Shown here piece by piece: positions 15,863-24,811 of a stretch of 64,000 bases of DNA. Positions within the stretch are counted from its first letter, which is position 1. Each line of letters starts with the position of its first letter. The notes below the pieces were generated by a model, which saw nothing but the letters and a program-made list of their open reading frames with translations, had not been told where the DNA came from and made no database searches. A program made the translations under genes and the position numbers. Source of the stretch: Labrys okinawensis (lineage in GTDB: Bacteria; Pseudomonadota; Alphaproteobacteria; Rhizobiales; Labraceae); the NCBI RefSeq assembly GCF_002982075.1, contig NZ_PUEJ01000013.1, positions 1 to 64,000 on the forward strand. The letters are read 5' to 3'.

Positions 15863-17110
15863 TCAATTCCGGTAGAGCAGGCCTGTCGTGTCGATCTCCG
15901 GTCGGCGTCCGGCGATCAGGTCCGCGGTGAGCTTTCCCGAGCCGCAGGCCATGGTCCAGCCGACATGGCCGTGGCCGGTGTCGAGATAGAGATTGGCGTA
16001 GCGCGCCCGTCCATGCACCGGCACCGAGCCCGGCATCATCGGCCTGAGACCGGCCCAGAGCACGGCCTTGCTCTCATCGACGGCCCCGGGAAACAGGTCA
16101 TGCGCCGTCCTGAACATGGCGGCGAAATCGGCAGGCCTGTGCGTGCGGTCATAGCCGGCGAACTCCGCCGTCGAGGCGATGCGCAGGCGATTGCCGAGGC
16201 GGGAATAGGCGATCAGCCTGTCCTCGTCGACCCCGCCCATGGTCGGCCCCTTGTCGTCGTCGACCGGGATGGTGGCGGTATAGCCCTTCACCGGATAGAC
16301 GGGCACATCGATGCCGATCTTGCGGGCGAGCAGCGAACTCTCCGGGCCGAGCGACACCACGACGGCATCGCAGGCGACCGGCCCCTGGTCGGTCAGCACG
16401 GCCTTCACCCTGTCGCCCTCGATATCGAGGGCGGTCACGGTGGTCTTGAAGCGGAATTGCACGCCATGGCGCTCGCGAGCGAGTTCGGCAAGGCCGCGGG
16501 CGAACAGGCTGGAATCACCGGTCTGGTCCATCGGCGAATAGACGCCGCCGGCGATCTGGTGCTTGACGGCGGCAAGCCCCGGTTCCAGTTCCACCAGGCG
16601 CTCGCGATCGACGACCTCGATCTTCAGGCCGCGCTCGGCAATATAGCCCATATGCTTGGCGCCGGCATCGAGACTCTGCTGCGAACGGTAGAAATAGAGG
16701 ATGCCCTTGCGCTTGTCGTCATAGGCAAGGCCGGTCTCCTCCTGCAACGCGTTGATGCATTGGCGCGCATAGAAGGCCAGCCTGAGCTTCACCTCGGTGT
16801 TGGCATTGGCACGGGCCTGCGTGCATTGCAGGAGGAAGCGCCAGGTCCAGGCCAGGAAATGCGGATCGAGATTGAAGCGGACCTTGATGCCCATGTCGGG
16901 CTTGTAGAGGGACTTGATGAAGGTCACGAGCGCGACCGGGGAAGCCCAGGCGGTGGAGTCGCCCGGCGATACCAGCCCGGCATTGCTCTGGCTGGTGCCG
17001 CAGGCAATATCGGCATGCCGCTCGATCAGCGTGACCGCATGGCCGTCTCTGGCAAGATACCAGGCCGCAGCCGTGCCGACGACGCCGCCCCCTAGAACGA
17101 CAACTTTCAT
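15863..17110 (-). CDS. dadA: D-amino-acid dehydrogenase (FAD-dependent, DadA-like)
   Basis: 415 residues from ATG 17110. The N-terminal FAD motif VVVLGGGVVGTAAAWYLARDG is followed by the family's SQSNAGLVSPG stretch. The C-terminal half holds the substrate cap and closing GHGHVGWTMACGSGKLTADL. DadA-type enzymes oxidise D-amino acids to 2-oxo acids at the cytoplasmic membrane, passing electrons to the quinone pool. In this operon the likely substrate is D-arginine, giving 2-ketoarginine through an imine. Substrate range in the family is broad, so that is inference. It follows the C45 gene by 92 bp, with an AT-rich dyad just upstream, so it may have its own promoter. Confidence 0.85.
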   Translation of the reverse strand: MKVVVLGGGVVGTAAAWYLARDGHAVTLIERHADIACGTSQSNAGLVSPGDSTAWASPVALVTFIKSLYKPDMGIKVRFNLDPHFLAWTWRFLLQCTQARANANTEVKLRLAFYARQCINALQEETGLAYDDKRKGILYFYRSQQSLDAGAKHMGYIAERGLKIEVVDRERLVELEPGLAAVKHQIAGGVYSPMDQTGDSSLFARGLAELARERHGVQFRFKTTVTALDIEGDRVKAVLTDQGPVACDAVVVSLGPESSLLARKIGIDVPVYPVKGYTATIPVDDDKGPTMGGVDEDRLIAYSRLGNRLRIASTAEFAGYDRTHRPADFAAMFRTAHDLFPGAVDESKAVLWAGLRPMMPGSVPVHGRARYANLYLDTGHGHVGWTMACGSGKLTADLIAGRRPEIDTTGLLYRN

Positions 17111-17125
17111 TGCGCCCTCCCCAAA

Positions 17126-17140
17126 CGGAATTTTATTCCG
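17126..17140 (-). promoter_or_regulatory. Dyad-symmetric operator candidate upstream of dadA
   Basis: CGGAAT (17126-17131) and ATTCCG (17135-17140) form a perfect inverted repeat around TTT, 16 bp upstream of the dadA ATG. It adjoins an AT-rich stretch to 17157 in an otherwise GC-rich region. The composition resembles Lrp/AsnC-type operators, and an Lrp-type gene lies at 26563. The match to a specific regulator is inferred. Confidence 0.45.
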
Positions 17141-17202
17141 TATTTTCAATTTATTATCGGCCTCGGCTGATCTTTTTTCCCATCATCGAGGACCGGGGAC
17201 GC

Positions 17203-18219
17203 TCAGCTTACCGCCCCATGTTTGAAGGTCGGGGCGAAACCATCGGAATCGCCGTCATTGAACCGGATGAAGCGCGCCTCTTCCCGGAACTCCGCGCAGG
17301 ATTGACGCCAGATCACGCCGGGCCAGACCAGTTCGACCGAGGCCTCCTGCGGCCGATAGAGCGCCGTGTAGAGCGTACCGTAGCCCCTTCCGTAGGAGGT
17401 CTGATAGACGGGCGGACGCAGGAAGCCCGCCAGGACGCTCTCGGTATTCTGATGGGCTGCCAGCGCCTTCTCCAGCGCCGCCTCCCTCTCCACCGATTTG
17501 GTGGTCTGGGCATGGCGCGCCCATTCCACGCCGTGCTGATGGTTGGTGCTGACGAGCTTTGCAGCCACCTCGGCCGGACGGTCGGGGTTGACATAGACGG
17601 TGGCGTGCCGGCCCGCGCGATCGACCATCGCCACCGAATAGGACATGTGCACCGGGATGCGCCGCAACATCTCGATCGCCTCGGCCGTGTTAGAGGCGAA
17701 TTCCAGCATATAGCGCAGCACGATCGGAATGCCGAAGCCGGCCCCCGCGGCTGTCCGCCCGCCGAAGGAAAGCGAGACGGCGAGGCCATCCTCGTTGATG
17801 CCGTCGAGCACGCCCCACAGGCAATCGACCACGGCCACCACCCGCTTGCCGTTGAGGCGGGTGGCGAGCCACGACCCCTCCAGGAGACGCGGGCTGTAGT
17901 CGTAATTGCGGATCAGGGCGGGCTCGGGACCGGTGATGATCGCCTGGGAGCAGCCGCCGACATAGACCGGCGGGCACCACATCGACAGGAAGCGCGCCTC
18001 CAGATCGCCATCGCCGGCCGCCGAGACGATCGCCTCATAGGCCGGCAGAAGTTCCGGCATATGGGCACGCATCGCCTTCAAGCTCGCCAGATAGGTCGGG
18101 CGCGCCCTGATGCCGTCCCGCATGAACCAGCGGCTATAGGCATGCCAATGTCGGTCGAACAGCCGGCGCCATTTGGCACCGGGCCGGTCCTCTTCCACGG
18201 CTTCGAACAGGAGATCCAT
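17203..18219 (-). CDS. C45-family autoproteolytic acyltransferase/hydrolase (IAT-like Ntn enzyme)
   Basis: 338 residues. The signature GGCSQAIITG near residue 90 places the N-terminal nucleophile Cys that is exposed by self-cleavage in the acyl-CoA:6-aminopenicillanate acyltransferase (C45) family. LIRNYDYSP follows, as in related enzymes. The family includes isopenicillin N acyltransferase and amidohydrolases; the cleavage would give an N-terminal piece of about 89 residues. It sits 8 bp after the ATP-grasp gene inside the arginine operon, suggesting the two act on the same amide. The substrate is unknown. It starts at ATG 18219. Confidence 0.85.
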   Translation of the reverse strand: MDLLFEAVEEDRPGAKWRRLFDRHWHAYSRWFMRDGIRARPTYLASLKAMRAHMPELLPAYEAIVSAAGDGDLEARFLSMWCPPVYVGGCSQAIITGPEPALIRNYDYSPRLLEGSWLATRLNGKRVVAVVDCLWGVLDGINEDGLAVSLSFGGRTAAGAGFGIPIVLRYMLEFASNTAEAIEMLRRIPVHMSYSVAMVDRAGRHATVYVNPDRPAEVAAKLVSTNHQHGVEWARHAQTTKSVEREAALEKALAAHQNTESVLAGFLRPPVYQTSYGRGYGTLYTALYRPQEASVELVWPGVIWRQSCAEFREEARFIRFNDGDSDGFAPTFKHGAVS

Positions 18220-18227
18220 GATCGCGC

Positions 18228-19682
18228 TTACAGGATCTTGAACGAGCCGGCGGACGGCGTGTCGTCGCGCTGGACTTCCGTTAGCGGCTTGGTGGCGTAG
18301 AGCCGCTTGATGCCCTTGATCCAGTTGAGCGCCCGCTCGTTCAGGTCGAACTCGTCGTTCATCACCCGGCCTCGCGTGATCAGGATGCCGAGATCGGCAC
18401 CCTCATAGCGATAGTCGCCGGGCCCCGTGATGCGCAGGAAAAAGGCTTCCTGTTCGTTCTCGATGGCCTGGCGGTGATAGTCGAAGCGGTCATAGGACAC
18501 GCTCCCATCGGGCGCCATGTGATAGATGCCCGATGAGGGGACGTGGGTAACGATATCGACGATGTCGTCGGTCGCCTTGATCACCACCTGCGACCAGGAA
18601 TCGATGAATTCCTTCTGGGCCCAGCGATTGTTCAGTTCCTCGACATCGATCTTGTACTTGATGCCGGAGAATTCCATCAGGTGGAACAGGAAGAGCGGCG
18701 CATCGGCATAGGCGAAGGCGGCGTGATTGGTCATCGAACTGGCGCCGCAGATGCGCGGGTTGAGCTCGCCCAGATAGACTTCGTTGTCCTTGACGTCGAT
18801 CAGGAAGTCGAGGTCGAAATAACCGCGATACCCTTCCTTCACCAGCTGGTTGCCGAAGCGATAGGCCATGTCGCGCGCCTTGGCGCGGATGGTCTCGGAG
18901 AAGGCGCCAGGAAAGATCTCGTTGCCGCACCAGCCGCCCTTATAGGGCGTCAGCTCGGGCTGGCCGACAACTTCGGTGAGCAGCGGACCGACCAGCGTGC
19001 CGGATTTGGTGGCGCAGGCCTCCATGGTGGCGCCGCGGCACTTGATCCGCTTCATGATCTTGACCTCGTCCTCGGCCGAGATCTCCTTGGCGTATTTGTT
19101 GTAGTCGTCCTCGCTGGCGATGAAGAAGGTGGTGTGCCCGCTGTCGCCGAAAGCGGTCTGCACGACGAGATCGGTGCCGATGCCGGCCTTCTTGGCGGCG
19201 GCCAGCAGTTCCTCGTAGCTCTTGGCGCCGGCCAGCGTGTTGGGGACGGACGGCACCTTGGCCTTGTTGCCGATGCGCACCGTCTCCATCTTGTTGTCGC
19301 AGCGCTGACGCAGCGACGCCTTGGGGAACCACACCTCGATGCCGAGATCGTTGCAGATCTCCTCGGTCGTCTCGTCGAACATCAGGAAGGTCGCAACCGC
19401 ACGCCCGCCGCGGCGCTTGATGTAGTCGATCACTTCCTTGTGCTGGAGAAGATAGTTGTTGATGTCCTCGATACTTTCGAATTCAGCGTGGGGAATCTCG
19501 CTGGGAACGAAGACATTGGGGTGGCGTCCGTCGAAGCAATCGATATAGCTGATGAATTTGAAGTTCCTTACCCATTCATCAATGCCGATCAGGTTGAAAT
19601 TCGTTGCCGATATGAAATAGATCGGCTGCTCGTTGCGATGCATGACAACGCGCAGATCGGCAACATTACGAATGGTCTTCAT
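18228..19682 (-). CDS. ATP-grasp domain protein (carboxylate-amine ligase fold)
   Basis: About 484 residues from ATG 19682, which has AAGGGG six bases upstream. An alternative ATG at 19745 adds a Lys/His-rich stretch (KKKHKKKHK) with a weak ribosome site. The ATP-grasp core shows DLVVQTAFGDSGHTTFFI near residue 145, then YFDLDFLIDVKD and the metal-binding VYLGELNPRICGASSM. ATP-grasp enzymes activate a carboxylate as acyl phosphate and join it to an amine, or carboxylate a substrate. The substrate cannot be told. Its place inside the arginine operon next to a C45 amide-active enzyme suggests that an amide or peptide intermediate is made or handled. Confidence 0.8.
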   Translation of the reverse strand: MKTIRNVADLRVVMHRNEQPIYFISATNFNLIGIDEWVRNFKFISYIDCFDGRHPNVFVPSEIPHAEFESIEDINNYLLQHKEVIDYIKRRGGRAVATFLMFDETTEEICNDLGIEVWFPKASLRQRCDNKMETVRIGNKAKVPSVPNTLAGAKSYEELLAAAKKAGIGTDLVVQTAFGDSGHTTFFIASEDDYNKYAKEISAEDEVKIMKRIKCRGATMEACATKSGTLVGPLLTEVVGQPELTPYKGGWCGNEIFPGAFSETIRAKARDMAYRFGNQLVKEGYRGYFDLDFLIDVKDNEVYLGELNPRICGASSMTNHAAFAYADAPLFLFHLMEFSGIKYKIDVEELNNRWAQKEFIDSWSQVVIKATDDIVDIVTHVPSSGIYHMAPDGSVSYDRFDYHRQAIENEQEAFFLRITGPGDYRYEGADLGILITRGRVMNDEFDLNERALNWIKGIKRLYATKPLTEVQRDDTPSAGSFKIL

Positions 19683-19772
19683 TGCGAACCCCTTATGCTT
19701 TCCTGATCTTATCTTGTGCTTCTTCTTATGCTTTTTCTTGGGCATACGGTCAGACCCTAGCAAACCCGCTCG

Positions 19773-21218
19773 CTATCGTGTCAAGCGCGTCGTGACGTGC
19801 TTGACCTCGAGATAGGACGACATCCCCCAGGGGCCGAGCTCGCGGCCGATGCCGCTGGCCTTGAAGCCGCCCCAGGAGGTCTGGACGAAGATCGCCTGCG
19901 GGCTGTTGATCCAGACATGGCCGGCCTCCAGCGCATCGGCGACGCGATTGGCCTTGTCCCCATCCTCGCTGACGACGGTGGCCACCAGGCCGAAATCGCT
20001 GTCATTGGCGAGTTCGATCGCCTCGGCTTCAGTCTCGAAGCTGCGCACGCATAGCACGGGACCGAAGATCTCCTCGCGCCAGAGCGGGCTGTCGGCTGGG
20101 ACGTCCCCGAAGATGGTGGGCTCGACGAACCACCCCTGGTCCAACCCGGCCGGCTTGCCGCCGCCGGTCAGCAGCTTGAGCCCATCGGCCTTGCCGCGCC
20201 CGATATAGGACAGCACCTTGTCGTGCTGGGGCTTCATGGTGATCGGGCCGATCTGGGTATCCTCGTCAAGCGGATCGCCCGGTCTGAGGGCACGCGCCGC
20301 CGCCACCACCGCCTCTACCAGCCTGGGAGCAATCGAGCGCTCGACCAGGAGGCGCGAGGTCGCCGAGCACATCTGGCCGGCGTTGAAGAAGATGCCGCCG
20401 AGAATGCATTCCACCGCCTGGTCGAAATCGGCATCACCGAAGACCACGATCGGCGACTTGCCGCCAAGTTCCAGGCTGACCGATTTGGTACCGGGGGCAC
20501 CGGCCGCCATCACCCGCGCGCCCACTGCATTGGAACCGGTGAAGGAAATCTTCGCTACATCCGGATGCACCGTCATCGGCGCCCCGACCCGCTCACCGGT
20601 GCCGGTCACGATGTTGAGCACGCCGGGCGGCAGGCCGATCTCGGCGGCGATGACACCAAGCTCCAGCTCGACCACGGGCGTGATTTCGGATGGTTTCAGC
20701 ACGACGGTACAGCCAGCCGCCAGCGCCGGCGCCACCTTCCAGGAGGTGGTCACCAGCGGGAAGTTCCAGGGCACGATCAGGCTGGCGACACCCGCCGGCT
20801 CGCGGCGCAGACGCGCCCCGAAGGCCGCATCCGGCACCGGCACGGTCCGATCCTGGCTGGCTTCGAGATCGGCCGCCAGTTCGGCGTAATAGGCGAAGGA
20901 CGCGGCCGCATCCGCCATGTCGATCCGGGCTTCGCCGAGCGGCTTGCCATTGTTGCGTGAGGAGATGCGGGCAAGCTCCTCCGCCCTTTCGGTCAGCCTG
21001 TCGGCGATCGCCTTGAGATGACGCCCCCGTTCACGGCCTCCGGCGGCGCGCCAGGCCGGAAACGCCGCCTTCGCTGCCTCGACCGCCTTGGCGACATCGG
21101 CAGGACCGCCTGCCGCGACCTGGTGATAGGCAACGCCTCGATAGGGATCGAAGACCGCAATTTGCCCCGGTTCCAGGGGATCCTGCCAGCGACCGTCGAT
21201 GAAGAGCTGGTGCTGCAT
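19773..21218 (-). CDS. Aldehyde dehydrogenase, probable 4-guanidinobutyraldehyde dehydrogenase
   Basis: About 481 residues from ATG 21218. An in-frame ATG at 21230 overlaps the upstream stop as ATGA and could also be used. All family marks are present: GVASLIVPWNFPL, the nucleotide-site residues around FTGSNAVGARV, the catalytic Glu in VSLELGGKSPIVV and the catalytic Cys in FFNAGQMCSATSR. The enzyme oxidises aldehydes to acids with NAD(P)+. In the operon, between a ketoarginine decarboxylase and guanidinobutyrase, the natural substrate would be 4-guanidinobutyraldehyde, like KauB of Pseudomonas. Betaine-aldehyde or aminobutyraldehyde activity is also possible from sequence alone. Confidence 0.9.
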   Translation of the reverse strand: MQHQLFIDGRWQDPLEPGQIAVFDPYRGVAYHQVAAGGPADVAKAVEAAKAAFPAWRAAGGRERGRHLKAIADRLTERAEELARISSRNNGKPLGEARIDMADAAASFAYYAELAADLEASQDRTVPVPDAAFGARLRREPAGVASLIVPWNFPLVTTSWKVAPALAAGCTVVLKPSEITPVVELELGVIAAEIGLPPGVLNIVTGTGERVGAPMTVHPDVAKISFTGSNAVGARVMAAGAPGTKSVSLELGGKSPIVVFGDADFDQAVECILGGIFFNAGQMCSATSRLLVERSIAPRLVEAVVAAARALRPGDPLDEDTQIGPITMKPQHDKVLSYIGRGKADGLKLLTGGGKPAGLDQGWFVEPTIFGDVPADSPLWREEIFGPVLCVRSFETEAEAIELANDSDFGLVATVVSEDGDKANRVADALEAGHVWINSPQAIFVQTSWGGFKASGIGRELGPWGMSSYLEVKHVTTRLTR

Positions 21219-21226
21219 GGAGGCCC

Positions 21227-22849
21227 TCATTGCGCCAATGCGGATGCCAACGACGAGCCCGCCCGGATCTCGATTACGGTGGGCACGTCGCGCGTGGCGG
21301 AGGCGGCAAGCTCCTGCGTCAATTCCTCGATGGTGCCAGGCAGCGCCGCCGCGCAGCCGAGCGCGCGGGACAGGCCGACAAAGTCCGGCGTGAAGATGTC
21401 AACGCCGATCTGCGGGATATCCCTGTCCGCCATGAAGGCCTTGATTTCGCCATAGGAGGTGTTGTTCCAGATGATCACGGCGGTGGCGATCCTGGATTCG
21501 ACGGCGCTCGCCAGTTCCTGCAGGGAGAATTGCAGGCCGCCATCGCCGATCAGGCAGACGGACGGGCGGTCCGGCGCGCCGAGCTTGGCGCCGAAGGCCG
21601 CGGGAAGACCATAGCCGAGCGTGCCATAGCCGGTTGAGGAGTTGAAAAAGGATCGGGGCTGGGGTGCCTGGTAGAACTGGTTGACGGCATAGACCGGCTC
21701 TGTCTGGTCGCCGGCCACAACCGCGTCCGGCAGGGTCTTCGTCACGATCTCCATCAACCTGCCGTGCACGCGGCAGGCAGGCCACAGGCCGGCCTCGACC
21801 TTGGCTCGCACGGCCTTGGCGCGTGCCTCGCCCTCACCCGCCGGGCGTCCCTCGCCGAGAGCGGCCGAAAGGGCGCAGGCCGCCAGCTTGGCATCGGCCG
21901 CGATCGGCAGGTCGCAGCGCAGGCCGGCCGCGAGCTGGAGCGGATCGATGTCGATACGGATCAGCGGCCCGCCGAAATCGAGCGGCTTGGGCTCGGGGTA
22001 CATTTCTGTCTCGCCGAACTCGGTGCCGATGGCGAGGATCGCATCGCTGGCTGCGAGTTCCTCCAGCAGAGGCTCCATGCCGAGATTGCCGTTGAGGGCG
22101 AGCGGGTGGCCGGGTTTCAGGATGCCGCGGCCATTGATGGTGGTGAAGACAGGCGCATCGAGCTTGCCGGCGATGGCGGTGATCTCGGCCGCCGCATCGG
22201 CCGCGCCGCCCCCCGCCACGATGAGCGGGCGTCTGGCGCTCTTGAGGATGGACGCGGCCTTTTCGATATCGACCGCGCCCGCGGAGGCCTTGGCCGGCAG
22301 CGGCCAGGCCTGTGTCGGCAGGTGGCCGGCCGGCGCCACGATGACATCGAGCGGAATTTCGATATGTACCGGACGCGGGCGCTGGGAATTGAATACGGTG
22401 AAGGCGCGCGCCATCACCTCGGGCAGCTGATCGGGATCGAGCAGCGTATGGCTGAAGGCACTAACCCCGGCCACCAGATTGCGCTGGGAGGGCAGTTCGT
22501 GCAGCCGCCCCTGCCCCATCGCCAGCTGCTCCCGCGCGTTCACCGCCGAGATGACCAGCATCGGTACCGAATCCGCATAGGCCTGGCCCATGGCAGTGGC
22601 GATGTTGGTCATGCCCGGGCCGGTGACGATGAAACACACGCCAGGCTTGCCCGTCACTCGGGCATAGCCGTCGGCCATGAAGCCGGCGCCCTGCTCATGG
22701 CGCGGCGTGACATGACGGATCTTCGTGGCCGGCAGGCCGCGATAGAGTTCCACCGTATGCACGCCGGGAATACCGAAGATCAGGTCGACGCCATAGGATT
22801 CCAGCAGCCTGACCAGATATTCGCCGGCGGTGAGGGACGAGCCTGACAT
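21227..22849 (-). CDS. aruI: Thiamine-diphosphate decarboxylase, AruI-like 2-ketoarginine decarboxylase
   Basis: 540 residues from ATG 22849 (GTG 22858 also in frame). Three acetolactate-synthase-type domains are visible: an N-terminal TPRHEQGAGFMADGYAR with the catalytic Glu, a central domain, and a C-terminal ThDP-Mg site reading LIGDGGLQFSLQELAS ... IIWNN. AruI-type enzymes convert 5-guanidino-2-oxopentanoate (2-ketoarginine) to 4-guanidinobutyraldehyde and CO2. Placement between gbuA and an aldehyde dehydrogenase supports that role over acetolactate synthesis, and no ilvN-like subunit is adjacent. It overlaps the next gene at ATGA. Confidence 0.75.
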   Translation of the reverse strand: MSGSSLTAGEYLVRLLESYGVDLIFGIPGVHTVELYRGLPATKIRHVTPRHEQGAGFMADGYARVTGKPGVCFIVTGPGMTNIATAMGQAYADSVPMLVISAVNAREQLAMGQGRLHELPSQRNLVAGVSAFSHTLLDPDQLPEVMARAFTVFNSQRPRPVHIEIPLDVIVAPAGHLPTQAWPLPAKASAGAVDIEKAASILKSARRPLIVAGGGAADAAAEITAIAGKLDAPVFTTINGRGILKPGHPLALNGNLGMEPLLEELAASDAILAIGTEFGETEMYPEPKPLDFGGPLIRIDIDPLQLAAGLRCDLPIAADAKLAACALSAALGEGRPAGEGEARAKAVRAKVEAGLWPACRVHGRLMEIVTKTLPDAVVAGDQTEPVYAVNQFYQAPQPRSFFNSSTGYGTLGYGLPAAFGAKLGAPDRPSVCLIGDGGLQFSLQELASAVESRIATAVIIWNNTSYGEIKAFMADRDIPQIGVDIFTPDFVGLSRALGCAAALPGTIEELTQELAASATRDVPTVIEIRAGSSLASALAQ

Positions 22850-22871
22850 GTGATGCACCGCTTCTTGAGGT

Positions 22872-23825
22872 CTATCGCCGCTGCACGCCCGGGAGCACGC
22901 AGAGCATTTCGAACAGGAGATTGGCCGCGGTGATCGCGGTGTTTCCGGCCGGATCGTAGGGCGGCGACACTTCGACGAGATCGCAGCCGACCAGGTTGAG
23001 GCCCCAGCAGCCGCGGATGATCTCGAGCGCCTGGATGGTGGTGAGGCCGCCGATTTCCGGCGTGCCGGTACCGGGGGCGATGCTGGGATCGAGGCTGTCG
23101 ATATCGTAGGTCAGATAAACGGGTCCGCTGCCGACCTGGGCGCGAACTTCCTCCATCAGCGGCGTCAGCGACTTGTGCCAGCACTCTTCGGCCTGTACCA
23201 CGCGGAAGCCCTGCTCGCGCGGCCAGTCGAAATCGTCGGCGGCATAGCCGGTGCCGCGCACGCCGATCTGCACGCAGCGCTTGGTGTCGAGCACGCCTGC
23301 CTCCACCGCCCGGCGGAAGGGCGTGCCATGGGCGATCGGCTCCCCGAACATATGTTCGTTGATATCGGCATGGGCATCGACATGGATCAGGCCGACGGGT
23401 CCGTATTTCTCGGCCATGGCGCGCAGGATCGGATAGCTCAGCGTGTGGTCACCGCCCAGCGTCAGTGGCCGGCAGCCATTCCTGATGATCTCGCGATAGG
23501 CGTCGGTGATGATGTCGACGCATTTGGGCAGGTTGAAGGTATCGATGGCGACGTCACCGATATCGGCGACCTGCAGGCTGTCGAACGGGGCGGCACGGGT
23601 CGCCATGTTGTAGGGGCGGATCATGCAGGATTCGGTGCGGATCTGGCGTGGCCCGAAGCGGGTGCCCGGCCGGTTCGAGGTGCCGATATCCATGGGAATG
23701 CCGACGAAGCAGGCGTCCAGCCCCTCCGTGGTCGGCTGCGTCGGCAGCCGCATCATGGTAGCGGGACCGCCGAAACGCGGCATCTCGTTTCCGCCGAGCG
23801 GCTGGTTGAAGGATTTGGCCGTCAT
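22872..23825 (-). CDS. gbuA: 4-guanidinobutyrase (ureohydrolase family)
   Basis: 317 residues. The N-terminal FNQPLGGNEMPRFGG and the C-terminal LCVLPGV-x-RR closely resemble GbuA of Pseudomonas, better than they resemble agmatinase SpeB. All manganese ligands are present: LGGDH near residue 125, HVDAHADIN near 147 and TYDIDSLDP near 237. The enzyme splits 4-guanidinobutyrate to GABA and urea, the last step of the 2-ketoarginine route. It starts at ATG 23825 and is 22 bp ahead of the decarboxylase. The intact metal site contrasts with the degenerate arginase domain fused to the racemase in this operon. Confidence 0.9.
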   Translation of the reverse strand: MTAKSFNQPLGGNEMPRFGGPATMMRLPTQPTTEGLDACFVGIPMDIGTSNRPGTRFGPRQIRTESCMIRPYNMATRAAPFDSLQVADIGDVAIDTFNLPKCVDIITDAYREIIRNGCRPLTLGGDHTLSYPILRAMAEKYGPVGLIHVDAHADINEHMFGEPIAHGTPFRRAVEAGVLDTKRCVQIGVRGTGYAADDFDWPREQGFRVVQAEECWHKSLTPLMEEVRAQVGSGPVYLTYDIDSLDPSIAPGTGTPEIGGLTTIQALEIIRGCWGLNLVGCDLVEVSPPYDPAGNTAITAANLLFEMLCVLPGVQRR

Positions 23826-23886
23826 GATTTCCTCCGATGGAGCCGGCGCTCACTCCTGCGCGACCGCCCACCCCTGAACTTCGAGT

Positions 23887-23911
23887 AAACTGGGCCCCGA
23901 GGACCCAGTTT
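23887..23911 (-). terminator. Intergenic hairpin between the universal stress gene and gbuA
   Basis: AAACTGGG (23887-23894) pairs with CCCAGTTT (23904-23911), with inner CC/GG pairs and a CGA loop. On the plus strand it is followed by TTTTT, and on the minus strand by TTTACTC. It could partially terminate the permease-stress transcript or mark mRNA processing before gbuA. Confidence 0.5.
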
Positions 23912-23929
23912 TTGGTACCCGGTAATGCC

Positions 23930-24811
23930 CTACTCGTCCACGCGCGGCAGGATGAGGCAGGGTACCGGCGAGTTATGCGCGATCTTGCTGGAGTTGGAGC
24001 CGAGGAACACTCGCATCAGAGGCCCCAGGCTGCTCGAGCCCACCACCAGCAATTCGGCATTCGCCCAGAGCAGCGAATCGAAAGCAGCCTTCCAGTTCTT
24101 GCCGTCGCCGATCTCCCCGGAGATCTCGACAGGCCCGTCCCAATGATCGAGGACGGCGGCCTGCGCAGCGCTTGCCTGTTCGCGCAGGGTGTTGGAGACG
24201 ATGTTCTCGGCGTCATAGCCTGCGCCGGTCGGATACATCTGCTTGTCGCGCACCACCAAAGTCACCAGGCGCAGGGGAACGCCGAGCAATTGGGCAAGAT
24301 CGGCACTGCGCCTGGCCAGCCCCGGCGAAGAGGCACTGCCGGCAAAGGCGCAGCTCAGCCGCCGCACCTGCGTCCTCGCATCGGCTGAATAGCCCCGTGG
24401 CGCCACGGCGACGGGCAGATGAGCCGAGCGCAGCACATCCGTGGTGACATGCCCCTCCCCGAAACGGCCGAGCGGGGCGGCACGGGTCGAGCCCAGCACC
24501 AGGCAGTCGGCACCGATGTCGGAGGCCACCTGCAGCAGTCCTTCACGGGCGGATGCGGCGGAGACGATGACGAATTCGGCCTGGACATCGGGAGGCAGGC
24601 TCGCCTTGGCCTTCTCCTGCGCCTTGGTGGCGTGCTGGTGCAGGAAATTGCCATACTCGCCATCGACACGCGCCGGCGACGGCGGGCCCCAGGTATCGGG
24701 CGTGACGGTGCACACGACCAGGGAGGCGCCGCAGGAGCGCGACAGCACCGCGCCGAGGGCGAGCGCCTCGCGCCCGCCCTGGTCGGCGGAAAGGCCAACG
24801 AGATATTTCAT
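23930..24811 (-). CDS. Universal stress protein, tandem UspA domains
   Basis: 293 residues formed by two Usp domains. Each has the ATP-binding loop: CLVLGSTRAAPLGRFGEGHV near residues 110-135 and LLVVGSSSLGPLMRVFLGS near 250-270. Usp proteins bind ATP and affect stress survival; some partner with transporters. The ATG at 24811 overlaps the permease stop as ATGA, so it is translationally coupled to the permease and may modulate uptake. That link is inference. Confidence 0.92.
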   Translation of the reverse strand: MKYLVGLSADQGGREALALGAVLSRSCGASLVVCTVTPDTWGPPSPARVDGEYGNFLHQHATKAQEKAKASLPPDVQAEFVIVSAASAREGLLQVASDIGADCLVLGSTRAAPLGRFGEGHVTTDVLRSAHLPVAVAPRGYSADARTQVRRLSCAFAGSASSPGLARRSADLAQLLGVPLRLVTLVVRDKQMYPTGAGYDAENIVSNTLREQASAAQAAVLDHWDGPVEISGEIGDGKNWKAAFDSLLWANAELLVVGSSSLGPLMRVFLGSNSSKIAHNSPVPCLILPRVDE

